Positions 18,875 to 28,812 of a DNA stretch of 32,905 nucleotides are shown here, piece by piece (the stretch's first letter is position 1; every line of letters starts with the position of its first letter). A program made the position numbers and the translations under genes. This DNA is from Methylococcaceae bacterium (GTDB taxonomy: Bacteria > Pseudomonadota > Gammaproteobacteria > Methylococcales > Methylomonadaceae): the NCBI GenBank assembly GCA_024636875.1, contig JAGXGJ010000004.1, positions 1 through 32,905 of the forward strand, read 5' to 3'. Under the pieces are notes generated by a model, which saw nothing but the letters and a program-made list of their open reading frames with translations, was not told where the DNA came from and made no database searches.

Positions 18875-18902
18875 AAAGGGGGCGACTTGTAACAAGCCCT
18901 TT
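18875..18902. terminator. Stem-loop downstream of pmbA, possible bidirectional terminator or processing hairpin
   Basis: AAAGGG-GGCGA-CTTG-TAA-CAAG-CCCTTT; no strong T-run on either side. Confidence 0.35.
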
Positions 18903-19074
18903 ATGTGTGCGTTGGTATTTTATAGGTAAATATGCGAACTTCTGCTTTCGGCCATGATGTCCAGTAACGAATTATGTAGAGTCGAGAACTAGAAGCCACG
19001 AGCCACTTGATCTGCTGGGTATTTTGCTGCACATAATATTCGCCTTCTGAAAGTCTATTACCATCAGAAATCAA
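18901..19074 (-). CDS. Possible 57-aa ORF or C-terminal gene fragment (TTG start)
   Basis: Manual translation: (M)ISDGNRLSEGEYYVQQNTQQIKWLVASSSRLYIIRYWTSWPKAEVRIFTYKIPTHT*; the frame stays open upstream to a TAA; absent from the ORF track. Confidence 0.3.
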   Translation of the reverse strand: MISDGNRLSEGEYYVQQNTQQIKWLVASSSRLYIIRYWTSWPKAEVRIFTYKIPTHT

Positions 19075-19231
19075 CGTCGCCGCCTTCGTTTTAAGTAAGC
19101 GCTTGTTTGGGTTGAAATGTTAAAAATATCGCCAATATTCTCATGATAATGATTTTTTTATTCCGAGGGGTGGGCATATTGAAAGCCGTTTGTAGTTTTA
19201 TATTGATGTACACGTAAGTTGGAGTTTTGAA

Positions 19232-20884
19232 ATGATTGAGCTGAAAAAGAGTATGGATTTTGCCGGTCCTGAAGGTCCGGTGGTGTTGGTGATTATGGAT
19301 GGGATCGGAATTGGTAAAAATCCGGAAAGCGATTTTGTGCAGCAGTCAAGGACTCCAAATCTGGACTGGCTGAAAGAGAACGCCTTGTATACGGAGTTGC
19401 GGGCGCATGGCGTTGCAGTGGGGCTGCCGGATGACGGGGATATGGGCAATTCGGAAGTGGGCCATAATGCCATGGGCTGCGGCCGGGTTTTTGCGCAGGG
19501 CGCGTCTTTGGTTGGCAAGGCGATTGCCTCGGGCGCGATGTATGCTGCCGGTTCGGTATGGCGGGAGCTCATAGCCAATGTGAATGACAAATCGTCGACC
19601 TTGCACTTTATCGGGCTGTTTTCGGATGGCAATGTGCACTCCAATCTGAATCATTTGGACTCGATGTTACGGAAAGCGAAGGAGCAGGGTGTCAGGAAGG
19701 CGCGGGTTCATGCCTTGATTGACGGGCGCGATGTGCCGCCGACGTCGGCGCTGGAATATGTTGAGCGCTTCGATGCCTTCCTGAAAGAAATCAATGCGGA
19801 TAGCGCGGTCGATTATTGCGTGGCGTCAGGCGGCGGGCGCATGAATATTACGATGGATCGTTATAATGCCAATTGGGACATGGTGAAGCGTGGCTGGGCG
19901 ACGCATGTGAAAGCGGAGGGTAGGATGTTTGCTTCGATGAAAGAAGCGGTGGAAACCTTCCGCAATGAAAACCCGGGCATTCTGGATCAGGATCTGCCCG
20001 CGTTTATTATTGAGCGTGGAGGGGTACCAGTGGGCCCGATTGTGGATGGCGACAGCGTCATCTTCTTTAACTTCCGCGGCGATCGATCGTTGGAAATTAC
20101 CAAGGCATTTGAAGCGGATGAGCTGAAGGAATTTGATCGAGGCCCGAAGCCGGATGTGCTGTTTGCGGGCATGATGCAGTATGACGGCGACCTTGGAGTA
20201 CCGGCGCGGTATCTGGTAACGCCGCCGGCGATCGATCGTACGATGAGCGAATATCTCTCGAATGCGGGTGTAAAACAGCTGGTTATTTCGGAAACGCAGA
20301 AATACGGCCACGTCACCTATTTCTTCAACGGCAATAATTCGGGCAGGTTTCCGACCGAGACCTGGAAAGAAATTCCGTCGGATGTATGTCCGTTCGAGGA
20401 TGCGCCGCGGATGAAAGCGGATGAAATTACCGATGCCGTGGTGAAGGCGATTGAGAGCGGGGAATATAAGTTTATTAGGCTGAATTTCCCGAATGGCGAC
20501 ATGGTTGGCCATACCGGCGATGTGAACGCGGTAAAATTGGCTGTCGAAGCCGTGGATGAATGCGTGGGCAGGATCATGGAGGCGCTGAAAAAGACTCACG
20601 GAATCCTGGTGTGCTCGGCCGATCACGGCAATGCGGATGACATGTGCGAACTGGATAAAAAGTCCGGTGCGCTGGTGCTGGATGGGCAGGGCAAGTGTAA
20701 ACCGAAGACGGCTCATTCGTTGAATCCGGTGCCCGGGATTGTATACGATTCGTCGGGGGTGGCCAACGTCCGTTTGGCGGATGTGCCGGCGGCTGGTATT
20801 GCAAATCTGGCGGCGACGTGTATCACGCTGTTGGGCTTTGTACCGCCTGAAGATTATGCCGCGAGTCTAGTGGAAGTTGGGTAA
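19232..20884 (+). CDS. gpmI: 2,3-bisphosphoglycerate-independent phosphoglycerate mutase (550-aa form)
   Basis: VLVIMDGIGIGKN, GDMGNSEVGHNAMGCGRV, HALIDGRDVPP, FNFRGDR, SADHGNADDM. Confidence 0.94.
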   Translation: MIELKKSMDFAGPEGPVVLVIMDGIGIGKNPESDFVQQSRTPNLDWLKENALYTELRAHGVAVGLPDDGDMGNSEVGHNAMGCGRVFAQGASLVGKAIASGAMYAAGSVWRELIANVNDKSSTLHFIGLFSDGNVHSNLNHLDSMLRKAKEQGVRKARVHALIDGRDVPPTSALEYVERFDAFLKEINADSAVDYCVASGGGRMNITMDRYNANWDMVKRGWATHVKAEGRMFASMKEAVETFRNENPGILDQDLPAFIIERGGVPVGPIVDGDSVIFFNFRGDRSLEITKAFEADELKEFDRGPKPDVLFAGMMQYDGDLGVPARYLVTPPAIDRTMSEYLSNAGVKQLVISETQKYGHVTYFFNGNNSGRFPTETWKEIPSDVCPFEDAPRMKADEITDAVVKAIESGEYKFIRLNFPNGDMVGHTGDVNAVKLAVEAVDECVGRIMEALKKTHGILVCSADHGNADDMCELDKKSGALVLDGQGKCKPKTAHSLNPVPGIVYDSSGVANVRLADVPAAGIANLAATCITLLGFVPPEDYAASLVEVG

Positions 20885-21133
20885 GCCTGCTGGTGGGTAG
20901 CGGCTTTGTACGCCGCTCCGATACTTTTGAAGGCAGCGTCTCGGAAGGAAAAATCCTGGAACGGGTCCGGGCAGACGGCTCCCGGCTTTCCCAGTCCGGC
21001 GTATATTGTTTGCGGAGCGACACCACCGACGGGATAGAGAGCAACTGTGGCGCTCTACATCAAGCTCACCGACATAATCTGATTTCGGGCAAAGTCTTTT
21101 ATTCACATTACCTAACGATTAATATCGGACATA

Positions 21134-21160
21134 AAAAAGGCAGCTCCTGGCTGCCTTTTA
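21134..21160. terminator. Bidirectional intrinsic terminator between gpmI (+) and rplS (-)
   Basis: AAAAAGGCAGC-TCCTG-GCTGCCTTTTA, A/T tracts on both flanks, between convergent genes. Confidence 0.82.
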
Positions 21161-21184
21161 AAGCTGCATAAAATAAAAACCTGA

Positions 21185-21532
21185 TTAAAGTTTTTCTTTA
21201 ATACGAGCAGCTTTACCGGTCAGGTCACGCAAGTAGTACAACTTGGCACGACGTACATCACCGCGGCGCTTGACAGCAATCTCGCTGATCATAGGGCTAT
21301 GAGTCTGAAAAACACGCTCAACGCCAGTGCCGTGTGAAATTTTTCTTACGGTGAATGCAGAATTTAAGCCGCGATTGCGTTTTGCAATCACAATGCCTTC
21401 AAAAGCCTGAATTCTTTCACGTTCGCCTTCTTTTACTTTAACCTGTACAACAACCGTATCGCCTGGATTAAATTCAGGAATCTGTCTTAGCTGTTCTTTT
21501 TCCAATACATCAATAATATTGCTCATTACCAC
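21185..21532 (-). CDS. rplS: 50S ribosomal protein L19
   Basis: [60 protein letters not shown]. Confidence 0.98.
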   Translation of the reverse strand: MVMSNIIDVLEKEQLRQIPEFNPGDTVVVQVKVKEGERERIQAFEGIVIAKRNRGLNSAFTVRKISHGTGVERVFQTHSPMISEIAVKRRGDVRRAKLYYLRDLTGKAARIKEKL

Positions 21533-21535
21533 ACC

Positions 21536-22273
21536 CTATTCAACTTCACTTTTAAATTGTTGCAGCAGATATTCCTGTTCTGCACTTAACTTCTTTTTTT
21601 TTAGTAAATCAGGCCGCCTTTGCCACGTTCTGCCCAACGCCTGTTTCATGCGCCAGCGGTCTATACTTGCATGATTGCCGCTTAATAATACGTCCGGTAC
21701 TGAACAACCTTCAATTTGCTCAGGTCTGGTGAAATGCGGATAATCCAGCAAGTCATCCGTATGAGAGTCCTGCCGGGCCGAATCTTCATCGCCAAGAACC
21801 CCCGGCAACAAGCGCGTTACCGCATCAATGACTATCAATGCGGCGAGTTCGCCACCACTGATAACATAGTCACCGACAGACCATTCATCGTCGCAATCCA
21901 TCTCAACAAAGCGTTCATCAACACCTTCATAACGCCCTGCAACTAATATCAATTGCGATACGCCAGTCACTTCCGATAAAAGGGACTGGGTGATGGGTTT
22001 GCCCTGCGGACTCAAATAAACCACTTTTGCGGTTTTGCTCCCTGCCTGTTTTGCGTCATTGACTGCCTCGTGCAAGGGCTGGTATTTCATTACCATTCCA
22101 GGGCCGCCGCCATAGGGACGATCATCAACTGTTTTGTGTTTGTCGCGCGTATAATCCCTGGGATTCCATACTGACACGCTCACTATTTTCCGATCGATGG
22201 CCCTGCCTGTTACGCCGTAACTTGCAGCTGCTGTCACCATTTCGGGAAATAATGTTACAACGTCAAAACGCAT
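21536..22273 (-). CDS. trmD: tRNA (guanine37-N1)-methyltransferase
   Basis: [49 protein letters not shown]-like. Confidence 0.98.
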   Translation of the reverse strand: MRFDVVTLFPEMVTAAASYGVTGRAIDRKIVSVSVWNPRDYTRDKHKTVDDRPYGGGPGMVMKYQPLHEAVNDAKQAGSKTAKVVYLSPQGKPITQSLLSEVTGVSQLILVAGRYEGVDERFVEMDCDDEWSVGDYVISGGELAALIVIDAVTRLLPGVLGDEDSARQDSHTDDLLDYPHFTRPEQIEGCSVPDVLLSGNHASIDRWRMKQALGRTWQRRPDLLKKKKLSAEQEYLLQQFKSEVE

Positions 22274-22282
22274 AATGAATAA

Positions 22283-22789
22283 TTAAAATTCAGGATCCCA
22301 ATCGACAATAATTTTGCCGGCATCCATATCAATATTCATAATTGTCTGTTTCTGTAGAAACGGAATTACCCGTTCACGCTCTCCCTTGACAATCAGGACA
22401 TCATTTGCGCCGGTTTCCAGCAGACTGTCAACCACACCTAACTGGACACCCAGAGTGGTTTCAACATGTAAACCAATCAAATCAGACCAGTAATATTCGC
22501 CTTCTGCGGCTTTCGGCAACTGCTCAGGCATTATGAAAATATCCCAACCCATCAGGCCGGCTGCCTGATTCCTGTCATCGATACTATCAAGTTGAGCGAC
22601 TACCGCCTTGCCTTGAAGATGGCCGTCAATAACAGTGACCACTCTGGTTTCACTGTCTTTCTTCAGCAACCAGGGAGAATAATTCAGGATATTCCCTCGG
22701 GGATCAGTAAAGGAAAATACTTTAATCCAGCCTTTTACGCCAAAAACGCCGGAGATTTTTCCAATATTGATATGCTGTTGTTTTGACAA
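22283..22789 (-). CDS. rimM: Ribosome maturation factor RimM
   Basis: IGKISGVFGVKGWIKVFSFTDP, YYWSDLIGLHV; conserved operon position. Confidence 0.97.
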   Translation of the reverse strand: MSKQQHINIGKISGVFGVKGWIKVFSFTDPRGNILNYSPWLLKKDSETRVVTVIDGHLQGKAVVAQLDSIDDRNQAAGLMGWDIFIMPEQLPKAAEGEYYWSDLIGLHVETTLGVQLGVVDSLLETGANDVLIVKGERERVIPFLQKQTIMNIDMDAGKIIVDWDPEF

Positions 22790-22796
22790 TAGTTTA

Positions 22797-23045
22797 TCAA
22801 GCTGCTTTCAAGGCGTCTTTAATCAATTTTGAAACGCGCTCGGAAGGCTGTGCGCCATTGGATTTCCAATATTCAATACGATCATTATCCAAACGTAATT
22901 TTTCTTCATTGCCACGCGCCAATGGATTAAAAAAGCCGACACGTTCTATATAGCGACCGTCACGACCGCTTCTGCTATCTGTTACAACAACGTGGTAAAA
23001 AGGGCGATTCTTCGCGCCGCCTCTTGAAAGACGAATGGTTACCAT
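22797..23045 (-). CDS. rpsP: 30S ribosomal protein S16
   Basis: [41 protein letters not shown]. Confidence 0.98.
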   Translation of the reverse strand: MVTIRLSRGGAKNRPFYHVVVTDSRSGRDGRYIERVGFFNPLARGNEEKLRLDNDRIEYWKSNGAQPSERVSKLIKDALKAA

Positions 23046-23185
23046 CTAATTTCCTCAAAAATACATTTAGTCATTGTTAATCGGCCTATTTTACGCGATT
23101 TTTACTATAAGTGAAGAACAAATTAAGAATAAATCACTTGATAGCTTCTATTTATTGCATAAGTGCTTGTTAAAACGTAAAAAAC

Positions 23186-24541
23186 TTACCTTTTCATACT
23201 GCGCACATTGCTTTTTATACCACGCATCATATTAGCCATGTTGCCTGTCTTGAACTTTTTCATCATTTTTTGCATCATCAAAAATTGCTTTAGCATACGA
23301 TTAACATCATGCAACTCCTGACCGCAGCCCATGGCAATCCGCTTTTTGCGATTCCCTTTAATCAAGTCCGGGAAGCGTCTTTCCTGCAGCGTCATTGAAT
23401 TTATCACAGCAATTTGCCGCGCAAGCATCTTGTCATTGACTTTGTTTTTCATTTCAGAAGGAACTGCATTCATGCCGGGCAGTTTATCCAGCATGGAGTT
23501 AACCCCGCCCATACGTTGCATTTCCTGCAATTGTTCACGAAAATCCTCGAGATCAAAACCCTTGCCCTTCTGGATTTTTTTGACCAGTTTATCGGCCTTT
23601 TCCTTGTCGACTTTCTGCTCAATCTCTTCAATTAAACCCAACACATCGCCCATTCCCAATATGCGGGATGCTATACGGTCGGGATAAAATGGTTCCAGGG
23701 CATCTGTCTTTTCGCCGACACCAATGAACTTGATGGGCTTGCCGGTAATATGGCGAATAGACAGCGCTGCACCGCCACGAGCATCGCCGTCGGCTTTGGT
23801 CAGGATAACACCCGTCAACGGCAGGGCGTCATTAAATGCTTTGGCAGTAATGGCGGCATCTTGCCCCGTCATGCTATCAACAACAAATAATGTCTCGACC
23901 GGATTGATTGCAGCATGCAATGCTTTAATCTCGTCCATCATTTCATCATCAACGTGCAAACGGCCGGCAGTATCGATAATGATGACATCAAGAAACTTTT
24001 TCCTAGCGGCTTCTATCGCATTTTTGGCAATATCAACCGGTTGTTGTGTCAAATCGCTGTCAAAAAAATCCAGATTAAGTTCATTCGCCAACATCTGCAA
24101 CTGCTTGATAGCAGCAGGCCGATACACGTCAGCGCTGACCACGCCAACTTTCTTCTTTTGGTTTTCTTGCAGCCAGCGGCCCAATTTAGCAACGGTCGTG
24201 GTTTTGCCCGCGCCCTGCAAACCGGCCATCAAGACAATAGCAGGCGGTACAGCCTTGAGATTAAGTCCTTCATTCGCCTCGCCCATGACCTTAACCAGTT
24301 CAGACTGAACCAGCTTGATCATGGCCTGGCCCGGCGACAGACTGGTTTGCACTTCCTGTCCCAACGCGCCTTGTTTGACGCGAGCAATAAAGTCAGTAAC
24401 AACGGACAAAGACACATCGGCTTCAAGCAAAGCCATACGCACTTCGCGCAGCGTTTCCTTGATATTATCTTCAGTCAGCCGGCCTTGACCCTTGAGTTTT
24501 TTAAGCGTATTACTTAATCGATCGGTTAAATTATCAAACAT
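23186..24541 (-). CDS. ffh: Signal recognition particle protein Ffh
   Basis: GLQGAGKTTTVAKLGRWL, DTAGRLHVDDEMMDE, Met-rich C-terminal M domain. Confidence 0.98.
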   Translation of the reverse strand: MFDNLTDRLSNTLKKLKGQGRLTEDNIKETLREVRMALLEADVSLSVVTDFIARVKQGALGQEVQTSLSPGQAMIKLVQSELVKVMGEANEGLNLKAVPPAIVLMAGLQGAGKTTTVAKLGRWLQENQKKKVGVVSADVYRPAAIKQLQMLANELNLDFFDSDLTQQPVDIAKNAIEAARKKFLDVIIIDTAGRLHVDDEMMDEIKALHAAINPVETLFVVDSMTGQDAAITAKAFNDALPLTGVILTKADGDARGGAALSIRHITGKPIKFIGVGEKTDALEPFYPDRIASRILGMGDVLGLIEEIEQKVDKEKADKLVKKIQKGKGFDLEDFREQLQEMQRMGGVNSMLDKLPGMNAVPSEMKNKVNDKMLARQIAVINSMTLQERRFPDLIKGNRKKRIAMGCGQELHDVNRMLKQFLMMQKMMKKFKTGNMANMMRGIKSNVRSMKR

Positions 24542-24736
24542 ATCTATGTCTTTATTGTTTAATCTTAAGGAAACTACCTGCTAGTACAAATGCGCTAGTA
24601 CTATTTAATTTGATATATTACCATATCCATTAAGACCTTTGCACCCGTTGCAATAACTGAACAATCTAAATCCTGTAGATTGGATTTAATGTTGCATTAC
24701 CCGACACTTTTGCCAGCAGCTCTTACCCACAAGCCA

Positions 24737-25531
24737 ATGAACATAACTGTACTCGCCACCTTGTCAATCTGCATCTACCTGGCAAGCACCCTGCTTATTA
24801 TCCGGCATATCGACGAAAGTCGTATCCAGCGTACAGCCCTTTATCTGGCATGGACAGCGATTTGTATGCACTTTTTATATATAGCCATTGTTTTCCAGCA
24901 TAATAATGGATTTAACTTTGGTTTTTTTAGCACCAGCTCACTTGTTGCCATGATTGTTGCACTGCTTTTATTAATGGCGGCAATCAATAACCCCGTTGAA
25001 AAACTGGGTGTCGCAATATTTCCTATTGCAGCCGCCATGTTAGCACTGGATATTAACTTTGCCGATAAAGCACAACCGTTATTGGACTATAACTGGGCAA
25101 TGAGCACTCATATCCTGACTTCAATTATTGCCTTTAGCCTGTTAAACATCGCTGCTCTACAGGCTATTTTGCTCGCCATTCAGGACCAGCAATTAAAAAG
25201 TCATCCGCCCAAACGTTTTATCCAATCATTACCACCCTTGCAAACGATGGAAACCTTGTTGTTTCAAATGTTGGGTGCCGGGCTTGTGTTCCTGACTATT
25301 TCGTTAGTCAGCGGCTTTCTATTTATAGAAGATTTATTTGCACAACACCTGGTGCATAAAACTGTTTTATCAATAATGGCGTGGATAATATTTTCAGGCT
25401 TACTAGTGGGCCGCAGTCGTTATGGTTGGCGAGGAAAAACTGCAATACAGTGGACTTTAACAGGCTTCGTATTGCTGTTATTGGCTTATTTTGGCAGTAA
25501 ATTTGTATTGGAACTTATTTTGCATCGATAA
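24737..25531 (+). CDS. Cytochrome c assembly (CcsA/YpjD/HemX-like) membrane protein
   Basis: Multiple TM segments; DYNWAMSTHILTSIIAFSLLNIAALQAI and HKTVLSIMAWIIFSGLLVGRSRYGWRGKTAIQWTLTGF; located divergent to ffh. Confidence 0.87.
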   Translation: MNITVLATLSICIYLASTLLIIRHIDESRIQRTALYLAWTAICMHFLYIAIVFQHNNGFNFGFFSTSSLVAMIVALLLLMAAINNPVEKLGVAIFPIAAAMLALDINFADKAQPLLDYNWAMSTHILTSIIAFSLLNIAALQAILLAIQDQQLKSHPPKRFIQSLPPLQTMETLLFQMLGAGLVFLTISLVSGFLFIEDLFAQHLVHKTVLSIMAWIIFSGLLVGRSRYGWRGKTAIQWTLTGFVLLLLAYFGSKFVLELILHR

Positions 25532-25551
25532 ATTGGCCAATCATGTTTATC

Positions 25552-25578
25552 GGCTTTATTGGCTTTATTGGCTTTATT
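25552..25578. repeat. Nonanucleotide tandem repeat GGCTTTATT x3
   Basis: 25552-25560, 25561-25569, 25570-25578, in the gap upstream of dnaB. Confidence 0.85.
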
Positions 25579-25771
25579 GGCGATTAGCGAGGTGTGCAAG
25601 GGCACAGCTTTTCCTATTTCGTATCGCCATTAGTAATAAGCTCACTTTATTCCAGCACTCCCTGATAGATAAGGAGAAATACCCAAACTTTTAATCTCGC
25701 TGATGAATAGAGTGTCCAATGACCGAAAGTTGCCATCGTGTTATCATTGTGCTTTTTAGCATCTAACACTT

Positions 25772-27169
25772 ATGCCTGAAAATTATTCCCTCGACCGTGA
25801 TTATTCCCTTGATGCCTTAAAAGTCCCGCCTAATTCCATGCAGGCAGAGCAGTCAGTTTTGGGCGGTTTAATGCTGGATAATCAAACCTGGGATTCAATA
25901 GCCGACAAGGTTGTTGAAACTGATTTTTATCGCCGGAGTCACCAACTGATTTTCAGGACGATTGAAAAGCTCGCAGAAAATCAAATCCCTTTTGATGTCA
26001 TTACACTGTCAGATTCGCTGAAAGAAATCGGTGAGCTGGAAACTGTCGGCGGCCTGCCTTATTTAATCATGCTGGCAAGAGATACACCCAGTGCAGCCAA
26101 TATTGTCGCCTATGCCAATATTGTCAGAGACCGCTCGGTACTGCGGCAACTGATTCATATAGGGACTCAAATTTCAGATTCTGCTTTCAACACAGAGGGT
26201 CGTGATACTGCTGAGCTGCTGGAGAACGCAGAGCAGCAAGTCTTTCAAATTGCGGAACAGCGGCAAAAAGGCCAGGGTGATGGTTTTATACCCATTAAAT
26301 CCCTGCTGGCTAAGGCTGTTAATAAAATTGAAACGCTGTTTGAACAGGAAGGTGCTATTACCGGAGCCAGTACCGGATTTACTGATTTTGATGAATTAAC
26401 ATCAGGTCTGCAGCCTGCCGATTTAATTATTGTAGCGGGCAGACCGTCGATGGGTAAAACCACTATCGCGATGAATATGGCCGAGAATGTTGCCCTTAAA
26501 AGCGATAAACCGGTTGCGGTATTCAGCATGGAAATGCCGGGTGATTCACTGGCGATGCGTATGATGTCTTCGTTAGGCCGTATAGATCAGCATAAGGTCA
26601 GAACCGGCAAGCTGGAAGATGATGATTGGCCGCGCTTGACGTCGGCCATTAATTTACTGGCGGGTACGCATTTATTTATTGATGATACGCCCGCCTTGAC
26701 ATCCACTGAAGTGCGTGCCCGAGCCAGACGGTTGGCGCGTGAACATGGTCAATTGGGCTTGATTGTCGTGGATTACTTGCAACTTATGCAGTCGCCTGCC
26801 AGTGGTGAAAACCGGGTGCAACAAATTTCTGATATATCCAGAGGCTTAAAGGCATTGGCTAAAGAATTGAATGTGCCAGTTGTGGCGTTATCACAGCTTA
26901 ATCGTAATCTTGAACAGCGCCCCAACAAACGTCCGGTGATGTCCGATTTGCGTGATTCGGGTGCAATTGAACAGGATGCTGATTTGATTGTGTTCGTTTA
27001 CCGGGACGAAGTTTATAACGAAGACAGCCCCGATAAAGGCATAGCCGAAATTATTATCGGCAAGCAGCGTAATGGTCCGCTTGGAACAGTAAGACTCACC
27101 TTTCTGGGGCAATATACGCGATTTGAAAATCACGCCGGACATCAATATAACGCGGGAGATTATGAATGA
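25772..27169 (+). CDS. dnaB: Replicative DNA helicase DnaB
   Basis: PPNSMQAEQSVLGGLML, GRPSMGKTTIAMNMAEN, VVDYLQLM, SDLRDSGAIEQDADLIVFVYRD; no intein. Confidence 0.97.
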   Translation: MPENYSLDRDYSLDALKVPPNSMQAEQSVLGGLMLDNQTWDSIADKVVETDFYRRSHQLIFRTIEKLAENQIPFDVITLSDSLKEIGELETVGGLPYLIMLARDTPSAANIVAYANIVRDRSVLRQLIHIGTQISDSAFNTEGRDTAELLENAEQQVFQIAEQRQKGQGDGFIPIKSLLAKAVNKIETLFEQEGAITGASTGFTDFDELTSGLQPADLIIVAGRPSMGKTTIAMNMAENVALKSDKPVAVFSMEMPGDSLAMRMMSSLGRIDQHKVRTGKLEDDDWPRLTSAINLLAGTHLFIDDTPALTSTEVRARARRLAREHGQLGLIVVDYLQLMQSPASGENRVQQISDISRGLKALAKELNVPVVALSQLNRNLEQRPNKRPVMSDLRDSGAIEQDADLIVFVYRDEVYNEDSPDKGIAEIIIGKQRNGPLGTVRLTFLGQYTRFENHAGHQYNAGDYE

Positions 27170-28251
27170 TGCCGACAGCCTATGCAGTCCTTGATTTAAA
27201 TGCTGCCGAGCATAACGTGCAACAGGTTCGCAGTTACGCGCCGGATGCGAAGATCATGGCAGTTATCAAGGCGAATGGTTATGGGCATGGATTGCTGCGA
27301 ATTGCCAAAGCCTTGCAAAATGTCGATGCTTTTGCCGTGGCGCGGGTCGATGAAGGTATTCTTTTACGCAAGGCAGGGATTAAAAACAGGATTGCCGTTT
27401 TAGAGGGGTTTATTTGTGCCGAAGAGCTGGACGCATTGGTGAATTATCGACTGGACGCATTGGTGCATTCTTTTGCCCAGTTGGAAATTTTTGAAAGCAG
27501 GGCAGAACAAGTGATCTGTGCAATCTGGTTAAAACTCGATACCGGCATGAATCGTTTGGGTTTTAAGCCCAATGAATTTAATGCGGTTTATCAACGCTTA
27601 AGCCGGTGTTCCATCATCAGACAGCCTATCAGTTTGATGACACATTTGGCTAATGCGGATGATAGACTTGACGCTGCAACGCTTAAACAAATCGCTTTGT
27701 TTAATGAAACCGTGGGCTTATTGCCAGGTCAGCGCAGTATCGCTAACTCGGCCGGTATTTTGGCGTGGAAAGAATCCATAAGCGATTGGGTACGCCCAGG
27801 CGTTATGTTATACGGTATTTCACCTTTTCCGGATAGCACAGGCGAGCAGCTGGGCTTAAAGCCGATTATGGGCTTGCATTCACGCCTGATCGCAGTAAAA
27901 CCCATAGCAAAAGGCGATAAAGTGGGTTACGCAGGCGCATGGATCTGCGAAAAACCAACAACCGTGGGTGTTGTAGCCATTGGTTATGGCGATGGTTATC
28001 CACGGTATGCCAAAGCCGGAACACCCGTGCTGGTCAATGGACAGCGCGTCCCACTGATCGGCAGGGTGTCAATGGACATGATTACCGTTGATCTGGAGAC
28101 TCAGCCGCGTGCTAAACCCGGTGACCCGGTGACTTTATGGGGCGATGGTCTGGCCGTTGAAGAAATAGCTCGCTGCGCGGATACTATACCTTATACGCTG
28201 GTATGTGGTGTGACCCAAAGGGTTCAGATTGTAGAGAAAGCTGAGCTTTAA
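27166..28251 (+). CDS. alr: Alanine racemase
   Basis: MAVIKANGYGHG PLP-lysine motif, GRVSMDMITVDL; ATGA overlap with dnaB. Confidence 0.97.
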   Translation: MMPTAYAVLDLNAAEHNVQQVRSYAPDAKIMAVIKANGYGHGLLRIAKALQNVDAFAVARVDEGILLRKAGIKNRIAVLEGFICAEELDALVNYRLDALVHSFAQLEIFESRAEQVICAIWLKLDTGMNRLGFKPNEFNAVYQRLSRCSIIRQPISLMTHLANADDRLDAATLKQIALFNETVGLLPGQRSIANSAGILAWKESISDWVRPGVMLYGISPFPDSTGEQLGLKPIMGLHSRLIAVKPIAKGDKVGYAGAWICEKPTTVGVVAIGYGDGYPRYAKAGTPVLVNGQRVPLIGRVSMDMITVDLETQPRAKPGDPVTLWGDGLAVEEIARCADTIPYTLVCGVTQRVQIVEKAEL

Positions 28252-28299
28252 ATATGCAGTATACGGTAGTCCCTACAAATCAATGCAGGTTGATTTTTA

Positions 28300-28608
28300 T
28301 CAATGAGTTACCATAACAACAGGTGCCACGAATAAGAATCTCCATGTTAATGCCTCTTGAGTCAATCCCATTGCCATGGCAGGTGTTTGATGTGTCCATT
28401 TTTTTTGGAATCTCGACGTGCCTGGATGTATAAGTGGAAGCCTTAGGCTTTTATGGTGGCACCGATAGTTGTAGCCATAGAGAATAGGCCAAAGAGCGCC
28501 ATTAAAATCGGCCTTAGTTTCGTTCACAAAACACTTCTTGATTGTTACTAAGCGCATTTTCACTCGTTTCTTAACGATTTGCAGGTAAACATACTCTATG
28601 TCATTGAA
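28300..28608 (-). pseudogene. Degenerate IS transposase C-terminal relic
   Basis: ...VYLQIVKKRVKMRLVTIKKCFVNETKADFNGALWPILYGYNYRCHHKSLRL...KKWTHQTPAMAMGLTQEALTWRFLF: resembles IS1-like/DDE transposase tails with YNYxxxHxSLR and TPAMAxGLT motifs; upstream catalytic part missing. Confidence 0.55.
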
Positions 28609-28642
28609 TACGGATTGTAGGGCATTTTTGTAAGCTGGTGTG

Positions 28643-28812
28643 CTGGCATTGACCCTCAAAATCGACGAAACCATAAAACAGGTCAGGCCTGACGATTGGC
28701 GCGGCATTCAGGCAAAAGAGCAGATTATCAAGGCGGCCTTGTACGGGATTTTGCAAGACGAACCGGGGTTGGGCGCATCTTCTTCATCATCACGCAGCAT
28801 AAGGAATACTGA
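28643..28812 (+). pseudogene. hsdR: 3' end relic of a type I restriction endonuclease R subunit (HsdR), frameshifted
   Basis: LALTLKIDETIKQVRPDDWRGIQAKEQIIKAALYGILQDE, then after a frame change VGRIFFIITQHKEY* (TGA 28810-28812): matches the HsdR C-terminal pattern. Confidence 0.75.

Noticed and set aside
19826-20716. Long 296-aa minus ORF antisense to gpmI
   Set aside because: Fully inside a confidently identified gene on the other strand; rich in R/H/I residues typical of antisense reading.
20893-21171. 92-aa plus ORF after gpmI
   Set aside because: No recognisable family; its last codons are the bidirectional terminator, and a hairpin (AGCGGC..GCCGCT, 20899-20917) lies at its start. Treated as noncoding.
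23724-24517. 194-aa and 200-aa plus ORFs opposite ffh
   Set aside because: Overlap ffh completely in two different frames; explained as antisense artefacts.
25772-27169. Possible intein in DnaB, a common insertion host
   Set aside because: The helicase is a normal 465 aa with an uninterrupted Walker A region.
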